Below are positions 15,202-23,120 of a stretch of 46,386 bases of DNA, piece after piece. A program made the translations under genes and the position numbers. Each line of letters begins with the position of its first letter. Positions within the stretch are counted from its first letter, which is position 1. The notes beneath the pieces were generated by a model. That model worked only from the letters and a program-made list of their open reading frames with translations. It searched no databases and had not been told where the DNA came from. The DNA comes from F23-B02 sp963625655 (GTDB taxonomy: Bacteria > Bacillota > Clostridia > Oscillospirales > Oscillospiraceae), in the NCBI GenBank assembly GCA_963625655.1, contig CAVFTS010000012.1, forward strand, positions 1 to 46,386, written 5' to 3'.

Positions 15202-16136
15202 GTACGCACCTCCATAGCAAGCTCGCTCCCCGCCTCGCTTCCGTCGGCAAAGGAACGCAGCCGTGTGACCGTAAAGCTGCCCTTCAGCCCCAAGCGCCTG
15301 CTGTCAAAGCTCACCGTGTCTCCGGGCTTTGCCGGAAACTGCGACGGCAGCTTAAGGCTCACGGTGAACTTTCCCTTTGCCGACTGCTTTATCTGATAGG
15401 CGGCGGTGTAGCGCATCGCCTCCGCCCCCGTTTTCCTCGGCACGGTAATTATACGTCTGCTCGCCCCGCCCCTGTCTATGAAGGGCTGATTGGAAACGCC
15501 GTACTTTGCGCCCGTGCTGCGGTTTTTGACCAAAACGGCGGAGATCATCCCGTAGCGACAGTCTTTGTGGCGTATTTCCGCCATCGGGCTCCGGTCGTTA
15601 ATCGTCACCGCAGCGCCGCCGTGAACGCCGAGCAGCAGCGTTCCGTCCTGCGAAAACCTCGGCTCCGGGCAGCCGCACAGACTGCAAAAGCGCTTTACGA
15701 CGCTCCACTCGCTCTCGCCCTGCGTCACCGCAAAGCCGGAGAGCGTTTTCAGGCCCGTGCCTATCGACACGCTTATGCCGTAGGGCTTTATGTGGCGCTC
15801 ACCCAGAAGCTCCGGACTGAGATTTAAATACTCGGACGCCTCGGCTTCGTTGTCGAGCAGGAGCGCAGCCATCGAGCGTCCGCAGACCGACACCGTGCCG
15901 CCGTCGTCGGAGAGTCGCACCTCGTACTCGTCGATGCGCCCGGAAAACACGATCTTGCCCTCGTGTGCGGCACGGAAGCGGCAGGCCTGCGAGAGCGACT
16001 TCAGGTACTTCGTCTCATAGACGCAGCAGACCTCGAATGAGTCGCACGGCTCACCGCTGCCGATGGAGATGTCCCATGACAGAAGCGGCGGCAGGAGGGT
16101 CTCCTTTCCGTTTTTATCGTATATGTAGCCCGTCAT
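15198..16136 (-). CDS. Baseplate hub protein, XkdQ / gpD-like
   Basis: 312 residues. N-terminal beta domain with LLSWDISIGSGEPCDSFEVC and KIVFSGRIDEYEVRLSDDGG, the latter typical of hub proteins (FxGxIdey), then SMAALLLDNEAEASEYLNLS and a linker to a C-terminal OB-like domain (KPGDTVSFDSRRLGLKGSFT). It matches XkdQ/late control D proteins that form the hub around the spike. Full length, no break. The next gene begins 4 nt inside it. Confidence 0.8.
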   Translation of the reverse strand: MTGYIYDKNGKETLLPPLLSWDISIGSGEPCDSFEVCCVYETKYLKSLSQACRFRAAHEGKIVFSGRIDEYEVRLSDDGGTVSVCGRSMAALLLDNEAEASEYLNLSPELLGERHIKPYGISVSIGTGLKTLSGFAVTQGESEWSVVKRFCSLCGCPEPRFSQDGTLLLGVHGGAAVTINDRSPMAEIRHKDCRYGMISAVLVKNRSTGAKYGVSNQPFIDRGGASRRIITVPRKTGAEAMRYTAAYQIKQSAKGKFTVSLKLPSQFPAKPGDTVSFDSRRLGLKGSFTVTRLRSFADGSEAGSELAMEVRT

Positions 16137-16140
16137 AGCT

Positions 16141-16680
16141 TCACTCCGTTCTGAGGATCTGCCCTGCGGAGAGCAGGTTCGGATTTTTGATTTCCGGGTT
16201 TAAGCGCATGAGCCGCTCCGAGCTTATGCCGATCGATCGAGCAACCTTGCCTATGCTGTCGCCCTCGGTGACGGTGTAAACGCCGTCCTGCTTTCCCGTC
16301 TCGGCCGCCGGCAGGCTTTGTGCCGTGCCGCCGTCGCTGTATTCGACGAAGCGGAAGGAATAGCGAACGTAGTTTTCCCCCGGCTCCTCAAGCAGGCTGA
16401 GCTTTTGGAATACCGCACTGACGCTCGGCCACAGCGGATGCGAAAGCAGTCCCGCGCCGCCCTCGTTAAAGACCTCGGCAAGGCGGCGGAACTGTGCGTA
16501 TGCGTCCTCGCCGAAGAACTCGCCCTCGCCGGAAAACACCCGTGCGCAGCTTCCGAGATCCTGCACGACGTGACCCGAAAACGGCAGCTTCATGCAGCTG
16601 ATCTTCCGCTCAAAGCCTATCTCGAAGCGCTTGGGATTGTGCGGCCATATGTAGTTTTTGAATCTCATGAATGCAAGCAC
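16141..16680 (-). CDS. LysM-domain tail/hub protein (XkdP-like)
   Basis: 179 residues from GTG 16678-16680; AGGAGG is 7 bases upstream of GTG, whereas the ATG four codons later would be too far. The N-terminal RFKNYIWPHNPKRFEIGFER and GHVVQDLGSCARVFSGEGEF resemble tail proteins located next to the tape measure in PBSX-like elements. A LysM unit occupies about residues 131-178 (YTVTEGDSIGKVARSIGISS, NPNLLSAGQILRTE) and would bind peptidoglycan. No tape measure gene lies upstream, which is unusual. Confidence 0.8.
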   Translation of the reverse strand: MLAFMRFKNYIWPHNPKRFEIGFERKISCMKLPFSGHVVQDLGSCARVFSGEGEFFGEDAYAQFRRLAEVFNEGGAGLLSHPLWPSVSAVFQKLSLLEEPGENYVRYSFRFVEYSDGGTAQSLPAAETGKQDGVYTVTEGDSIGKVARSIGISSERLMRLNPEIKNPNLLSAGQILRTE

Positions 16681-16691
16681 GCTTCCACCTC

Positions 16692-16931
16692 CTAATAAAG
16701 CTCAAAATGTGAGTCGTAGCACCTTGATGCCCGCTCGAAGCCCTCGGAGATTTCCTCTATCGTGAGGCTTCGTTGTACGCCCGGCAAAGGCTCCGCCGAA
16801 AACGGGGCCTCGGCGTCGGGCGCAAAACTCTCCGCAGCGGTATCGTAAGCGCTCTTTGCTCCGCGAGAAGTGCCCTCCTGCGTGAGCAGCGCAAGAAGCT
16901 CCGCTGCGAGACTCGTCAGTTCATTATCCAC
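16692..16931 (-). CDS. Unknown small protein at the phage cluster junction
   Basis: 79 residues from GTG 16929-16931 with GGAGG nine bases upstream. The N-terminus is helical (MDNELTSLAAELLALLTQEG), the middle is acidic and Pro/Ala-rich, and the C-terminus ends YDSHFELY. No family recognised. It stands where a complete contractile prophage would have capsid, sheath, tube and tape-measure genes, and overlaps the next gene upstream by 8 nt. Confidence 0.55.
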   Translation of the reverse strand: MDNELTSLAAELLALLTQEGTSRGAKSAYDTAAESFAPDAEAPFSAEPLPGVQRSLTIEEISEGFERASRCYDSHFELY

Positions 16932-17154
16932 GCTTCATCGCCTCCGAAAACTTTTCTGCGGAAAACGAGGGGTTTACGTCCGCAGGGCTCAGCCTGCGGT
17001 CGAGGATTAGCTGTGCCGCCATCTTGAGCAGCTCCCCGTCGTCCACCGCCCTTCCCTCGTCGGAAAAGGGCAGGATGTTAAACTCTTTAAGCACCAGCCA
17101 GCGCAGTCGCTGCATGGGCTGCGCCGCATCCCGCAAAAGCATTGACGCCGTCAT
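16924..17154 (-). CDS. Unknown small protein after the portal gene
   Basis: 76 residues, ATG 17152-17154 with GGAG eight bases upstream; its start overlaps the portal stop by 4 nt. Predicted mostly helical, with QRLRWLVLKEFNILPFSDEG and ELLKMAAQLILDRRLSPADV. No family recognised. It may be a new small component or a remnant retained by the deletion that removed the head genes. Confidence 0.55.
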   Translation of the reverse strand: MTASMLLRDAAQPMQRLRWLVLKEFNILPFSDEGRAVDDGELLKMAAQLILDRRLSPADVNPSFSAEKFSEAMKRG

Positions 17155-18560
17155 GCCTCAAGCTCCATTCTGTCCGCCGCTATGATGCTCACCTTTTCGG
17201 CGACGGTCTCTCCCAGCTCACCGTTTTCCTCGATGCTCTCCCAGCGGCAGCCGGAGTAGACGATTCTCCTGTCCGGCTTTGCTATGACGAGGGAAAAGTC
17301 GTCGAGCGTGTGGAAGTCGATGCCGTCGCATATTGCCTCGTCCGTTGCGTAAAGTCTCGTGAGGCTCAGTCGGTGACTTATACCTGCGCTCACCACCGCA
17401 ACGGGAGTTTTTTCGCCGAACGCCTCAATAAGCCTGCTCTGCTTTTTGGACTCGGCACGGTAGCTCTGCACCACCGCAATTTTCTTGCCGTCAAGCTCAA
17501 GATATATGTCGCAGCTTGTCGGAAAACTTGTATAGCTCTGCATATGCAGCCACAGCGTGCAGATCTTTTCGATGACCGGGTCGAGCGTACGACGTATGCT
17601 TGTCAGCTCACTGGTCATGAGATCCGCCTGCTGAGCGCTCATGCGCTCCGTGGTGGACCAGTTAAGTCCGAGGAGGAAGGGCGGAATGCCCGTTCTCGCA
17701 ACGAGCTGCTCCGTAATCTGACGCACCGGCACCTCGCTGTCGAGGATCTGATTGTCTGCGCCGATGACCTTGATATCGACGTCGCCGACCGCAACGAAGT
17801 CACGCACGGAGCCGTTTTTCCCGCTCTGCATGGCGTCGCTCCACTGCGAAGCGATCTGCTGCGCCCGTTCCTTCGCAAGACCTCTGTCCAGTACGTCGCT
17901 CTGCGGCTTATACACCACGGCAAAGCGGACGTTGCCCGCTCTCTCCCAGTTTATCCCCAGCGACTGATAGATCTTGAGGAGTATGCCGCAAAGGAAAGGC
18001 ATGCTTCTGAGCATTGAGACGCCGTAGGGCGACTCCGCCTCCGGGTTAAAGGGGGTGAACATGAGCAGATTCTGCCTCGGCAGCGGCTCTATCTGACCGC
18101 TCTCGCCGAGCGAACACAGCATAAAGTCCATGGGGCTTTCGCCCTCTTTTATCTGCACGTCCGCCACGTTGCCGCATATGACGGCCGCAATGTCCGAGCT
18201 TCCTCTTGTGACGATCTCTCCGACCGCTCTGCCGCAGGTTATCATGGAGTCGAGGTAGGCGTTTATAAAAGTCTGCAAGCCCTGCTGCCCTCTGCCGACA
18301 TCGACTCTTTTGGCAAACTCGTTAAGCTCACGCTCCGCCTTTTTATCGGGGCAGGAAAGCGTAAAGCCGCCGGTGAGTCTGATGAGCTTCATGATCGCTG
18401 CATCGACGACCGGCACCGCCTCTCTTATCTGCCGATAGAGCATGATCTCCCCGCCGCCGAGCGGAACGTAGCCGTCGATTAGATTAAATGGGTGCGACTG
18501 CACGCTCCTTATCTGAACTCTCGGCGGAGGATCCTTCTTTTTTCCGGAAAAAAGTTTCAT
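17151..18560 (-). CDS. Phage portal protein
   Basis: 469 residues from ATG 18558-18560 with AGGAGGTGAAA immediately upstream. In phages the dodecameric portal forms the DNA entry gate of the capsid and docks the terminase. Features: basic N-terminus with KKKDPPPRVQIRSV, ITCGRAVGEIVTRGSSDIAA, SPYGVSMLRSMPFLCGILLK, then VARTGIPPFLLGLNWSTTER and QQADLMTSELTSIRRTLDPV, the typical clip/stem-region pattern. The gene is full length and intact, yet no capsid or prohead protease gene follows. Confidence 0.9.
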   Translation of the reverse strand: MKLFSGKKKDPPPRVQIRSVQSHPFNLIDGYVPLGGGEIMLYRQIREAVPVVDAAIMKLIRLTGGFTLSCPDKKAERELNEFAKRVDVGRGQQGLQTFINAYLDSMITCGRAVGEIVTRGSSDIAAVICGNVADVQIKEGESPMDFMLCSLGESGQIEPLPRQNLLMFTPFNPEAESPYGVSMLRSMPFLCGILLKIYQSLGINWERAGNVRFAVVYKPQSDVLDRGLAKERAQQIASQWSDAMQSGKNGSVRDFVAVGDVDIKVIGADNQILDSEVPVRQITEQLVARTGIPPFLLGLNWSTTERMSAQQADLMTSELTSIRRTLDPVIEKICTLWLHMQSYTSFPTSCDIYLELDGKKIAVVQSYRAESKKQSRLIEAFGEKTPVAVVSAGISHRLSLTRLYATDEAICDGIDFHTLDDFSLVIAKPDRRIVYSGCRWESIEENGELGETVAEKVSIIAADRMELEA

Positions 18561-18562
18561 TT

Positions 18563-19810
18563 TCACCTCCTGTCTACCCACATTGCGAAGCCCTCGTCCG
18601 TTTCCCGTTTTGCGACGCTGACGGCGAAGTAGCGTATCTCGTCCATGGCATGGTCGAACTTCTTCACCGGAACGTCCCTGTCTCCGATTTTTTCGTCCCA
18701 GCGGTACTCGTAAAATTCCCTGATCGCATCACGGCAGTCGGGGCAAATGACTATGGCGCCCCGCTTGAGCATATCGGCCGTGATCCTTATTCCGCTCAGC
18801 ACATCGTTATCCGCCTTCGTCACCCGAAAGCCCTCTCTCGTGAGGACCTCGATAAAGCTTGCCGCCGAGGGATCGACCAGCACCTTTGACGGGGTGATAC
18901 CGCCGCAAAGCGCCCTGAGGTCGTCTGCGTACTCGGCGTCGGTTTTCTGGTAGCCCTCCCTGCGTGAATCGAAGTAGTATTCACGCAGGCGGTACCACAC
19001 GCCGTCGGAAAGCCCCCAAAGCCCGAAGGAGCTGGGGTTTTTCGTGCCGTAGTCGCAGGACACCGCATAGTCGGTGCAGCTTTTTGGCGGCTGCCGCAGA
19101 TAGCTCTCGTTAAAGAAGTCGTAGACCCTGCCCTGCGGCATGACCCACTCGCCGAGTATGAATCTGCGGTAGAAGTCGCCGGAGTACATACTCTTGTACC
19201 TTGCGATTATTTCCCCGGAAAGGGAGGGGTTGTCATCCAGGGTAAAATGCAGATACAGGGCGTTGCGCTCCGAAGCCTTCCTTATCCACTCACGGTAGAA
19301 CCAGTGTCTCGGGCCTTCGGGGTTGCAGTTGAACCACAGCTTGCTTCCCGTCACCGAGCATCTTGCACAGGCCTGCTCGGCAAAGCTTCTCGGCATCAGT
19401 GCCACCTCGTCAAGCAGAACTCCGGCAAGGGTAATGCCCTGAATGAGCGAAGCGGAGCCTTCGTCCTTACCTCCGAAAAGGTAAAAGCGGTTCGAGTGTC
19501 CCTTGTAGCTCACGTCGAAGTAGTTTTTGGAGTGAAGCTCCTTAACCGAAAAGCCGATGTCCCGCAGCACCGGCAGCAGCGGCTGCACCATGTTGCGCCT
19601 TGCGCCCTCGATGGTTTTTCCGCAGATACCGAAGCGCTCGCCGTTAAAGCGCCGCATTGCCCAGCAAACGAAGGATATACCCATACACAGCGTTTTGCCC
19701 GACCTCACGGCTCCGTCGCAGATGATGGCGTCGCAGCCTCTGTACGGCGATGCGTTGCTCCACCACGACAGGGCGGTGAGCTGGGTTCTTGAAAACGATT
19801 CAAACCTCAT
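18563..19810 (-). CDS. Phage terminase large subunit (PBSX/XtmB type)
   Basis: DNA-packaging ATPase and nuclease, 415 residues. The N-terminal ATPase has Walker A GAVRSGKT (33-40), Walker B GVLLDEVALMP (Asp134-Glu135) and the coupling motif LWFNCNPEGPRHWFYREWI. The C-terminal RNase H-like nuclease shows its acidic residues in SCDYGTKNPSSFGLW, KVLVDPSAASF and FDHAMDEIRYF. All key residues are present, so the enzyme looks functional. It starts 4 nt inside the preceding gene and ends 2 nt before the portal gene. Confidence 0.95.
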   Translation of the reverse strand: MRFESFSRTQLTALSWWSNASPYRGCDAIICDGAVRSGKTLCMGISFVCWAMRRFNGERFGICGKTIEGARRNMVQPLLPVLRDIGFSVKELHSKNYFDVSYKGHSNRFYLFGGKDEGSASLIQGITLAGVLLDEVALMPRSFAEQACARCSVTGSKLWFNCNPEGPRHWFYREWIRKASERNALYLHFTLDDNPSLSGEIIARYKSMYSGDFYRRFILGEWVMPQGRVYDFFNESYLRQPPKSCTDYAVSCDYGTKNPSSFGLWGLSDGVWYRLREYYFDSRREGYQKTDAEYADDLRALCGGITPSKVLVDPSAASFIEVLTREGFRVTKADNDVLSGIRITADMLKRGAIVICPDCRDAIREFYEYRWDEKIGDRDVPVKKFDHAMDEIRYFAVSVAKRETDEGFAMWVDRR

Positions 19811-20124
19811 TTGTCCTTGGGTTCATCCTTTAAGAGCATTGCGGAGCGGTCAAGCGCCGCATAGAAGCTGTCCTCCGTAGCGGCGTTTTCGGTCTTTTTA
19901 AGCTCCATAAGCTCCCTGATGACCGCAAGCCTGTCCACGAATTTCATTTCCACGGCGCCCGACGGCGAGCGCTTGATCTCGCTGAGCAGGAAAAGATCCA
20001 GATTTTCGAGAACGGACAAGTCCTCGTCATCGAGGAACAGGAGCTTCACGGCGTCGTTGGGCACCGAAGCCGCAAGCTTTGACAGAAGCGCAGAAGCTTT
20101 TTCGGCGTCCGCTTTCTTTTTCAT
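19807..20124 (-). CDS. Putative terminase small subunit-position protein
   Basis: 105 residues from ATG 20122-20124 (AGAGGTGA five bases upstream; a GTG three codons earlier overlaps the site). Highly charged and helical: KKKADAEKASALLSKLAASV, LLFLDDEDLSVLENLDLFLL, EMKFVDRLAVIRELMELKK. It occupies the place of the small terminase subunit, but no DNA-binding helix-turn-helix is evident, so the role is positional inference. First gene of the cluster; no clear sigma-A promoter was found upstream. Confidence 0.5.
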   Translation of the reverse strand: MKKKADAEKASALLSKLAASVPNDAVKLLFLDDEDLSVLENLDLFLLSEIKRSPSGAVEMKFVDRLAVIRELMELKKTENAATEDSFYAALDRSAMLLKDEPKDK

Positions 20125-20244
20125 TCCTATCACCTCTCAACCGTAGGGCGCATCGTCCGCAAACTTGTACATTCCGATACAAGCTGCTTTTTTCACGCTG
20201 AATTTTGCCTCTCTCGTCGGTTTACATAACATTAAAAAGAGCAC

Positions 20245-20280
20245 AAAAAGTAAGCCCTGCAAAGCAGAGCTTACTTTTAA
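20245..20280 (-). terminator. Rho-independent terminator of the pot operon
   Basis: On the minus strand AAGTAAGCTCTGC pairs with GCAGGGCTTACTT (one G-T wobble) around a 3-nt loop and is followed by TTTTTGTG. It separates potD from the phage-like cluster. Confidence 0.9.
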
Positions 20281-20287
20281 TATTCGG

Positions 20288-21487
20288 TTACTCTTTCCAT
20301 CGCTTGCAGCGATTTCTGAGCCGTTTCTTTTTCCTTGCCCCATGTACGGCAAAGTACACGACCGTCAGCACGGCGACCGCCGCCATGCACACTATCGCAT
20401 AGGTATCGACGCTGCCCTGTGTCTTGACCTCAAGCCACAGAGAGTCGGTCAGCTGCGAGGTGGCCTGACTCAGATTCATAAACGCAACGCCGTTACTCAG
20501 CGTTTCGGTGTCGGGATAAGCAATGTCGCTTGCGGCGGTTTCGGGGTCCATAAACTCCTTTGCGTCGGGGACCGGGGTCGAGTAGCCGAGGTAGTCGAGG
20601 TTTTCGCCGCTTATCCCGGCCGAGCAAAGGAAGTTAATGTACGCCTCGGCAGCCTCCTTGTTCTGGCAGCCCTTGGGTATGCACATTGCGTCGATAAAGA
20701 GGTTAAAGCCCTCCTCCGGGAAGTAAAAGCGCAGGTCGGAATTTTCCTTTGCCATCAGCAGGTAGTCACCCGCATAGTACGGCGCTATCCACGCCTCCTC
20801 CCTCTCCATCTTGCCGAAGATCTCGTCCATGACGTAGCTCTGCACGAGGGGCTTCTGCTCGATGAGCTTGTAGGCTGCGCTGCGCAGCTCGTCCTCGTTT
20901 TCGGAGTTGACGTCGATGCCGAGCAGCAGCTCGGAGATCGCAAATGCGTCTCTGGGATTGTTGAACATCAGGATCTTACCGGAGTATTTCTCGTTCCACA
21001 GCAGGTCCCACGAACCGATGTCCGCCTCATCGACATACTTTGAGTTGTAGATAACGCCGACGGTCCCCCATGTATAAGGCACGGAGTATTTGTTGTCGGG
21101 GTCGTAGGCGGTGTTCTTATAGGCGTCGCCTATAAGTGAGTAGTTTGGGATGTTGTCAAAGTCCAGCTCCTCAAGCATATCCTCCTCGATGAGTCTTGCT
21201 ATCATGTAGTCCGAGGGGATAATGACGTCGTAGCTGCTGCCGCCGGTCTTGAGCTTTGTGTACATCGTTTCGTTTGAGTCGAAGGTCATGTAGTTGACCT
21301 TGATGCCCGTTGCCTCGGTGAAGGCGGCGTTGACGTCGATGTAGCCGTCGCTTCCGTCGGAAATGTACTGCCCCCAGTTGTAGACGTTTATCGTGACCTC
21401 CTCGGCGCTTGCCGTCGGCGACGGCAGAACGGGTGCGAGCGCAAGCAGCATCAGAAGGGTGAGAAGGGCTGTAACGGCTCTTTTCAT
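20288..21487 (-). CDS. potD: Spermidine/putrescine-binding protein with C-terminal membrane anchor
   Basis: Extracytoplasmic receptor of the polyamine ABC importer. 399 residues: signal peptide ending near ASA (26-28), then the PotD fold starting TINVYNWGQYI, with SSYDVIIPSDYMIARLIEED, YSVPYTWGTVGVIYNSKYVD and EAWIAPYYAGDYL. Unlike most Gram-positive binding proteins it has no lipobox cysteine. Instead residues ~363-382 form a membrane helix (AIVCMAAVAVLTVVYFAVHG) followed by a strongly basic cytoplasmic tail. It is therefore probably anchored by its C-terminus. The start overlaps potC by 4 nt. Confidence 0.93.
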   Translation of the reverse strand: MKRAVTALLTLLMLLALAPVLPSPTASAEEVTINVYNWGQYISDGSDGYIDVNAAFTEATGIKVNYMTFDSNETMYTKLKTGGSSYDVIIPSDYMIARLIEEDMLEELDFDNIPNYSLIGDAYKNTAYDPDNKYSVPYTWGTVGVIYNSKYVDEADIGSWDLLWNEKYSGKILMFNNPRDAFAISELLLGIDVNSENEDELRSAAYKLIEQKPLVQSYVMDEIFGKMEREEAWIAPYYAGDYLLMAKENSDLRFYFPEEGFNLFIDAMCIPKGCQNKEAAEAYINFLCSAGISGENLDYLGYSTPVPDAKEFMDPETAASDIAYPDTETLSNGVAFMNLSQATSQLTDSLWLEVKTQGSVDTYAIVCMAAVAVLTVVYFAVHGARKKKRLRNRCKRWKE

Positions 21488-22317
21488 GCGCCCACCTTCT
21501 TTCTTCCGAACGCCTTTTTGTTGTCACGGACACGCTTTTCATCCTTCGCCTGAAGCAGATTCATAACGACCATAACGATCAGAATGACCGCAAACAGGAG
21601 GGTGAAAAGTGCGTAAATTTTGGGGTGCAGTGGCTTTTTGGTATAGTTGTAAATCTCGACGGGCAGCGTCACGAACTTAGGTCCGTAGACGAAATAGCTT
21701 ATAACGAAATCGTCGAGGCTCATGGTAAAGGACATGAGGGCGCCGGAGATGATGCCCGGCGTTATCTCGTGGATGACGACCTTGAAAAACGCCTGCACCG
21801 GGGTGCAGCCGAGGTCCTGTGCCGCCTCGTTTAGGTTCGGGTCCATCTGATGCAGCTTCGGCATGACCGACAGAATGACGTAGGGCAGGCAGAAGGTGAC
21901 GTGCGCTATAAGCAGCGTCGCAAAGCCGAGGATGTTGTTTATCTTCAGCAGCGTGCCGACGAAGGCAAAGAGCAGCGCCAGCGAAACGCCGGTGACGATT
22001 TCCGGGTTCGTCATGGGGATGTTCGTGATGCTCATGGACAGCTTGCGCAGCTTCGGACTCATGGAATTTATGCCGATCGCCGCCGCCGTACCCAAAATGG
22101 TCGCAATGACGGAAGCGATGACGGCGACTATCACCGAGTTTAGAAGCAGCGGCAGAAGCACGCCGTCGGAAAACAGCTCACGGTAGTTGTCTAAGGTGAA
22201 GTCCTTGAACACCGCAATGTCCATGCCGCTGTTAAACGACCCGACCGCAAGCACGATCATGGGGATGTACAGAAACAGCAGGACGACCACGGTAAATATC
22301 TTGTTGAAGCGCCTCAT
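21484..22317 (-). CDS. potC: Spermidine/putrescine ABC transporter permease
   Basis: 277 residues with about six membrane helices, beginning FTVVVLLFLYIPMIVLAVGS. The coupling loop that contacts PotA is visible as EAAQDLGCTPVQAFFKVVIH followed by EITPGIISGALMSFTMSLDD. The C-terminal tail is basic. It pairs with PotB to form the membrane channel of the polyamine importer. Four-base overlap with potB indicates translational coupling. Confidence 0.93.
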   Translation of the reverse strand: MRRFNKIFTVVVLLFLYIPMIVLAVGSFNSGMDIAVFKDFTLDNYRELFSDGVLLPLLLNSVIVAVIASVIATILGTAAAIGINSMSPKLRKLSMSITNIPMTNPEIVTGVSLALLFAFVGTLLKINNILGFATLLIAHVTFCLPYVILSVMPKLHQMDPNLNEAAQDLGCTPVQAFFKVVIHEITPGIISGALMSFTMSLDDFVISYFVYGPKFVTLPVEIYNYTKKPLHPKIYALFTLLFAVILIVMVVMNLLQAKDEKRVRDNKKAFGRKKVGA

Positions 22318-23120
22318 ACCGTGATCACCTCCTCGTCGTCGCCGAAGCGGTTCATGACTCCGATGCAGATAAAGATAACGACCATCAGCACGAGACTGAG
22401 CGCTGCGCCGAGGTTGGGGTTGTATGCGGTTTTAAACTGGCTCTCGATAACGTCGCCGATGAGGGTCGTGCCGGAGGAGCCGAGCTTTTGCGAGATGTAG
22501 AAGGTGGACACGGCAGGCACGAACACCATGGTAAAGCCGGAGACGATGCCGGGCATCGACAGCGGCAGAATGACCCTCTTAAACACGCCCGCATTGTTGC
22601 AGCCGAGATCCTGCGCCGCTTCGACGAGGCGTCCGTCTATCTTGACGATGACGCTGTACAGCGGCATTATCATGTACGGCAGGTAGTTGTAGACCATACC
22701 GAGGACGACGGCTCCGTTGTTGCGGATAAGCGGCAGCGGCTTTAAACCGAGCGCCACGATGAAGTTGTTGATAATACCGGTATCCTCGGTCAGTGCGACC
22801 CACGCAAGCGTGCGCAGCAGGAAGCTGATGCACATGGGCAGCATGATGAGCATATAGAGTATGCGCTGCTTAAGCTCGGAGCGGCTTGCGATGTAGTACG
22901 CCACCGGGTAGCCGATAACGAGGCAGATGACCGAGGAGATGAGCGCAAGCCAAATGCTCTTTATGAGGATGGGGATGTAATTTCCGAGGTTCTGAAGATT
23001 TGCGAGGGTGAACTGACCGGTCTGCGAATCGGTCAGGGCATAGTACGCCACGATGAGCAGCGGAATGACGGTAAACAGCGCCATCCATACGAGGTAAGGT
23101 GCTGCAAGCTTAGTCTTCAT
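22314..23120 (-). CDS. potB: Spermidine/putrescine ABC transporter permease
   Basis: 268 residues from ATG 23118-23120 (AGGAAAGCGAAG upstream), overlapping the potA end by 11 nt. The frame stays open 50 codons further up, inside potA, but that extension is arginine-rich shadow sequence. About six membrane helices; N-terminal APYLVWMALFTVIPLLIVAY and the coupling loop VEAAQDLGCNNAGVFKRVIL. Partner of PotC. Confidence 0.93.
   Translation of the reverse strand: MKTKLAAPYLVWMALFTVIPLLIVAYYALTDSQTGQFTLANLQNLGNYIPILIKSIWLALISSVICLVIGYPVAYYIASRSELKQRILYMLIMLPMCISFLLRTLAWVALTEDTGIINNFIVALGLKPLPLIRNNGAVVLGMVYNYLPYMIMPLYSVIVKIDGRLVEAAQDLGCNNAGVFKRVILPLSMPGIVSGFTMVFVPAVSTFYISQKLGSSGTTLIGDVIESQFKTAYNPNLGAALSLVLMVVIFICIGVMNRFGDDEEVITV

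Noticed and set aside
12979..20124. A complete prophage or tailocin
   Set aside because: A tailocin needs sheath and tube, a prophage needs capsid, integrase and lysis genes; none is present, so the locus is described as a reduced cluster.
20137..20196. 19-codon GTG frame just upstream of the phage-like cluster (ends FADDAPYG)
   Set aside because: Ribosome site is too far (11 nt), no promoter seen, and the peptide is too short to support; could be a remnant of a lost gene.
20165..21043. Plus-strand frame opposite potD
   Set aside because: Antisense shadow crossing the pot terminator, without translation signals.
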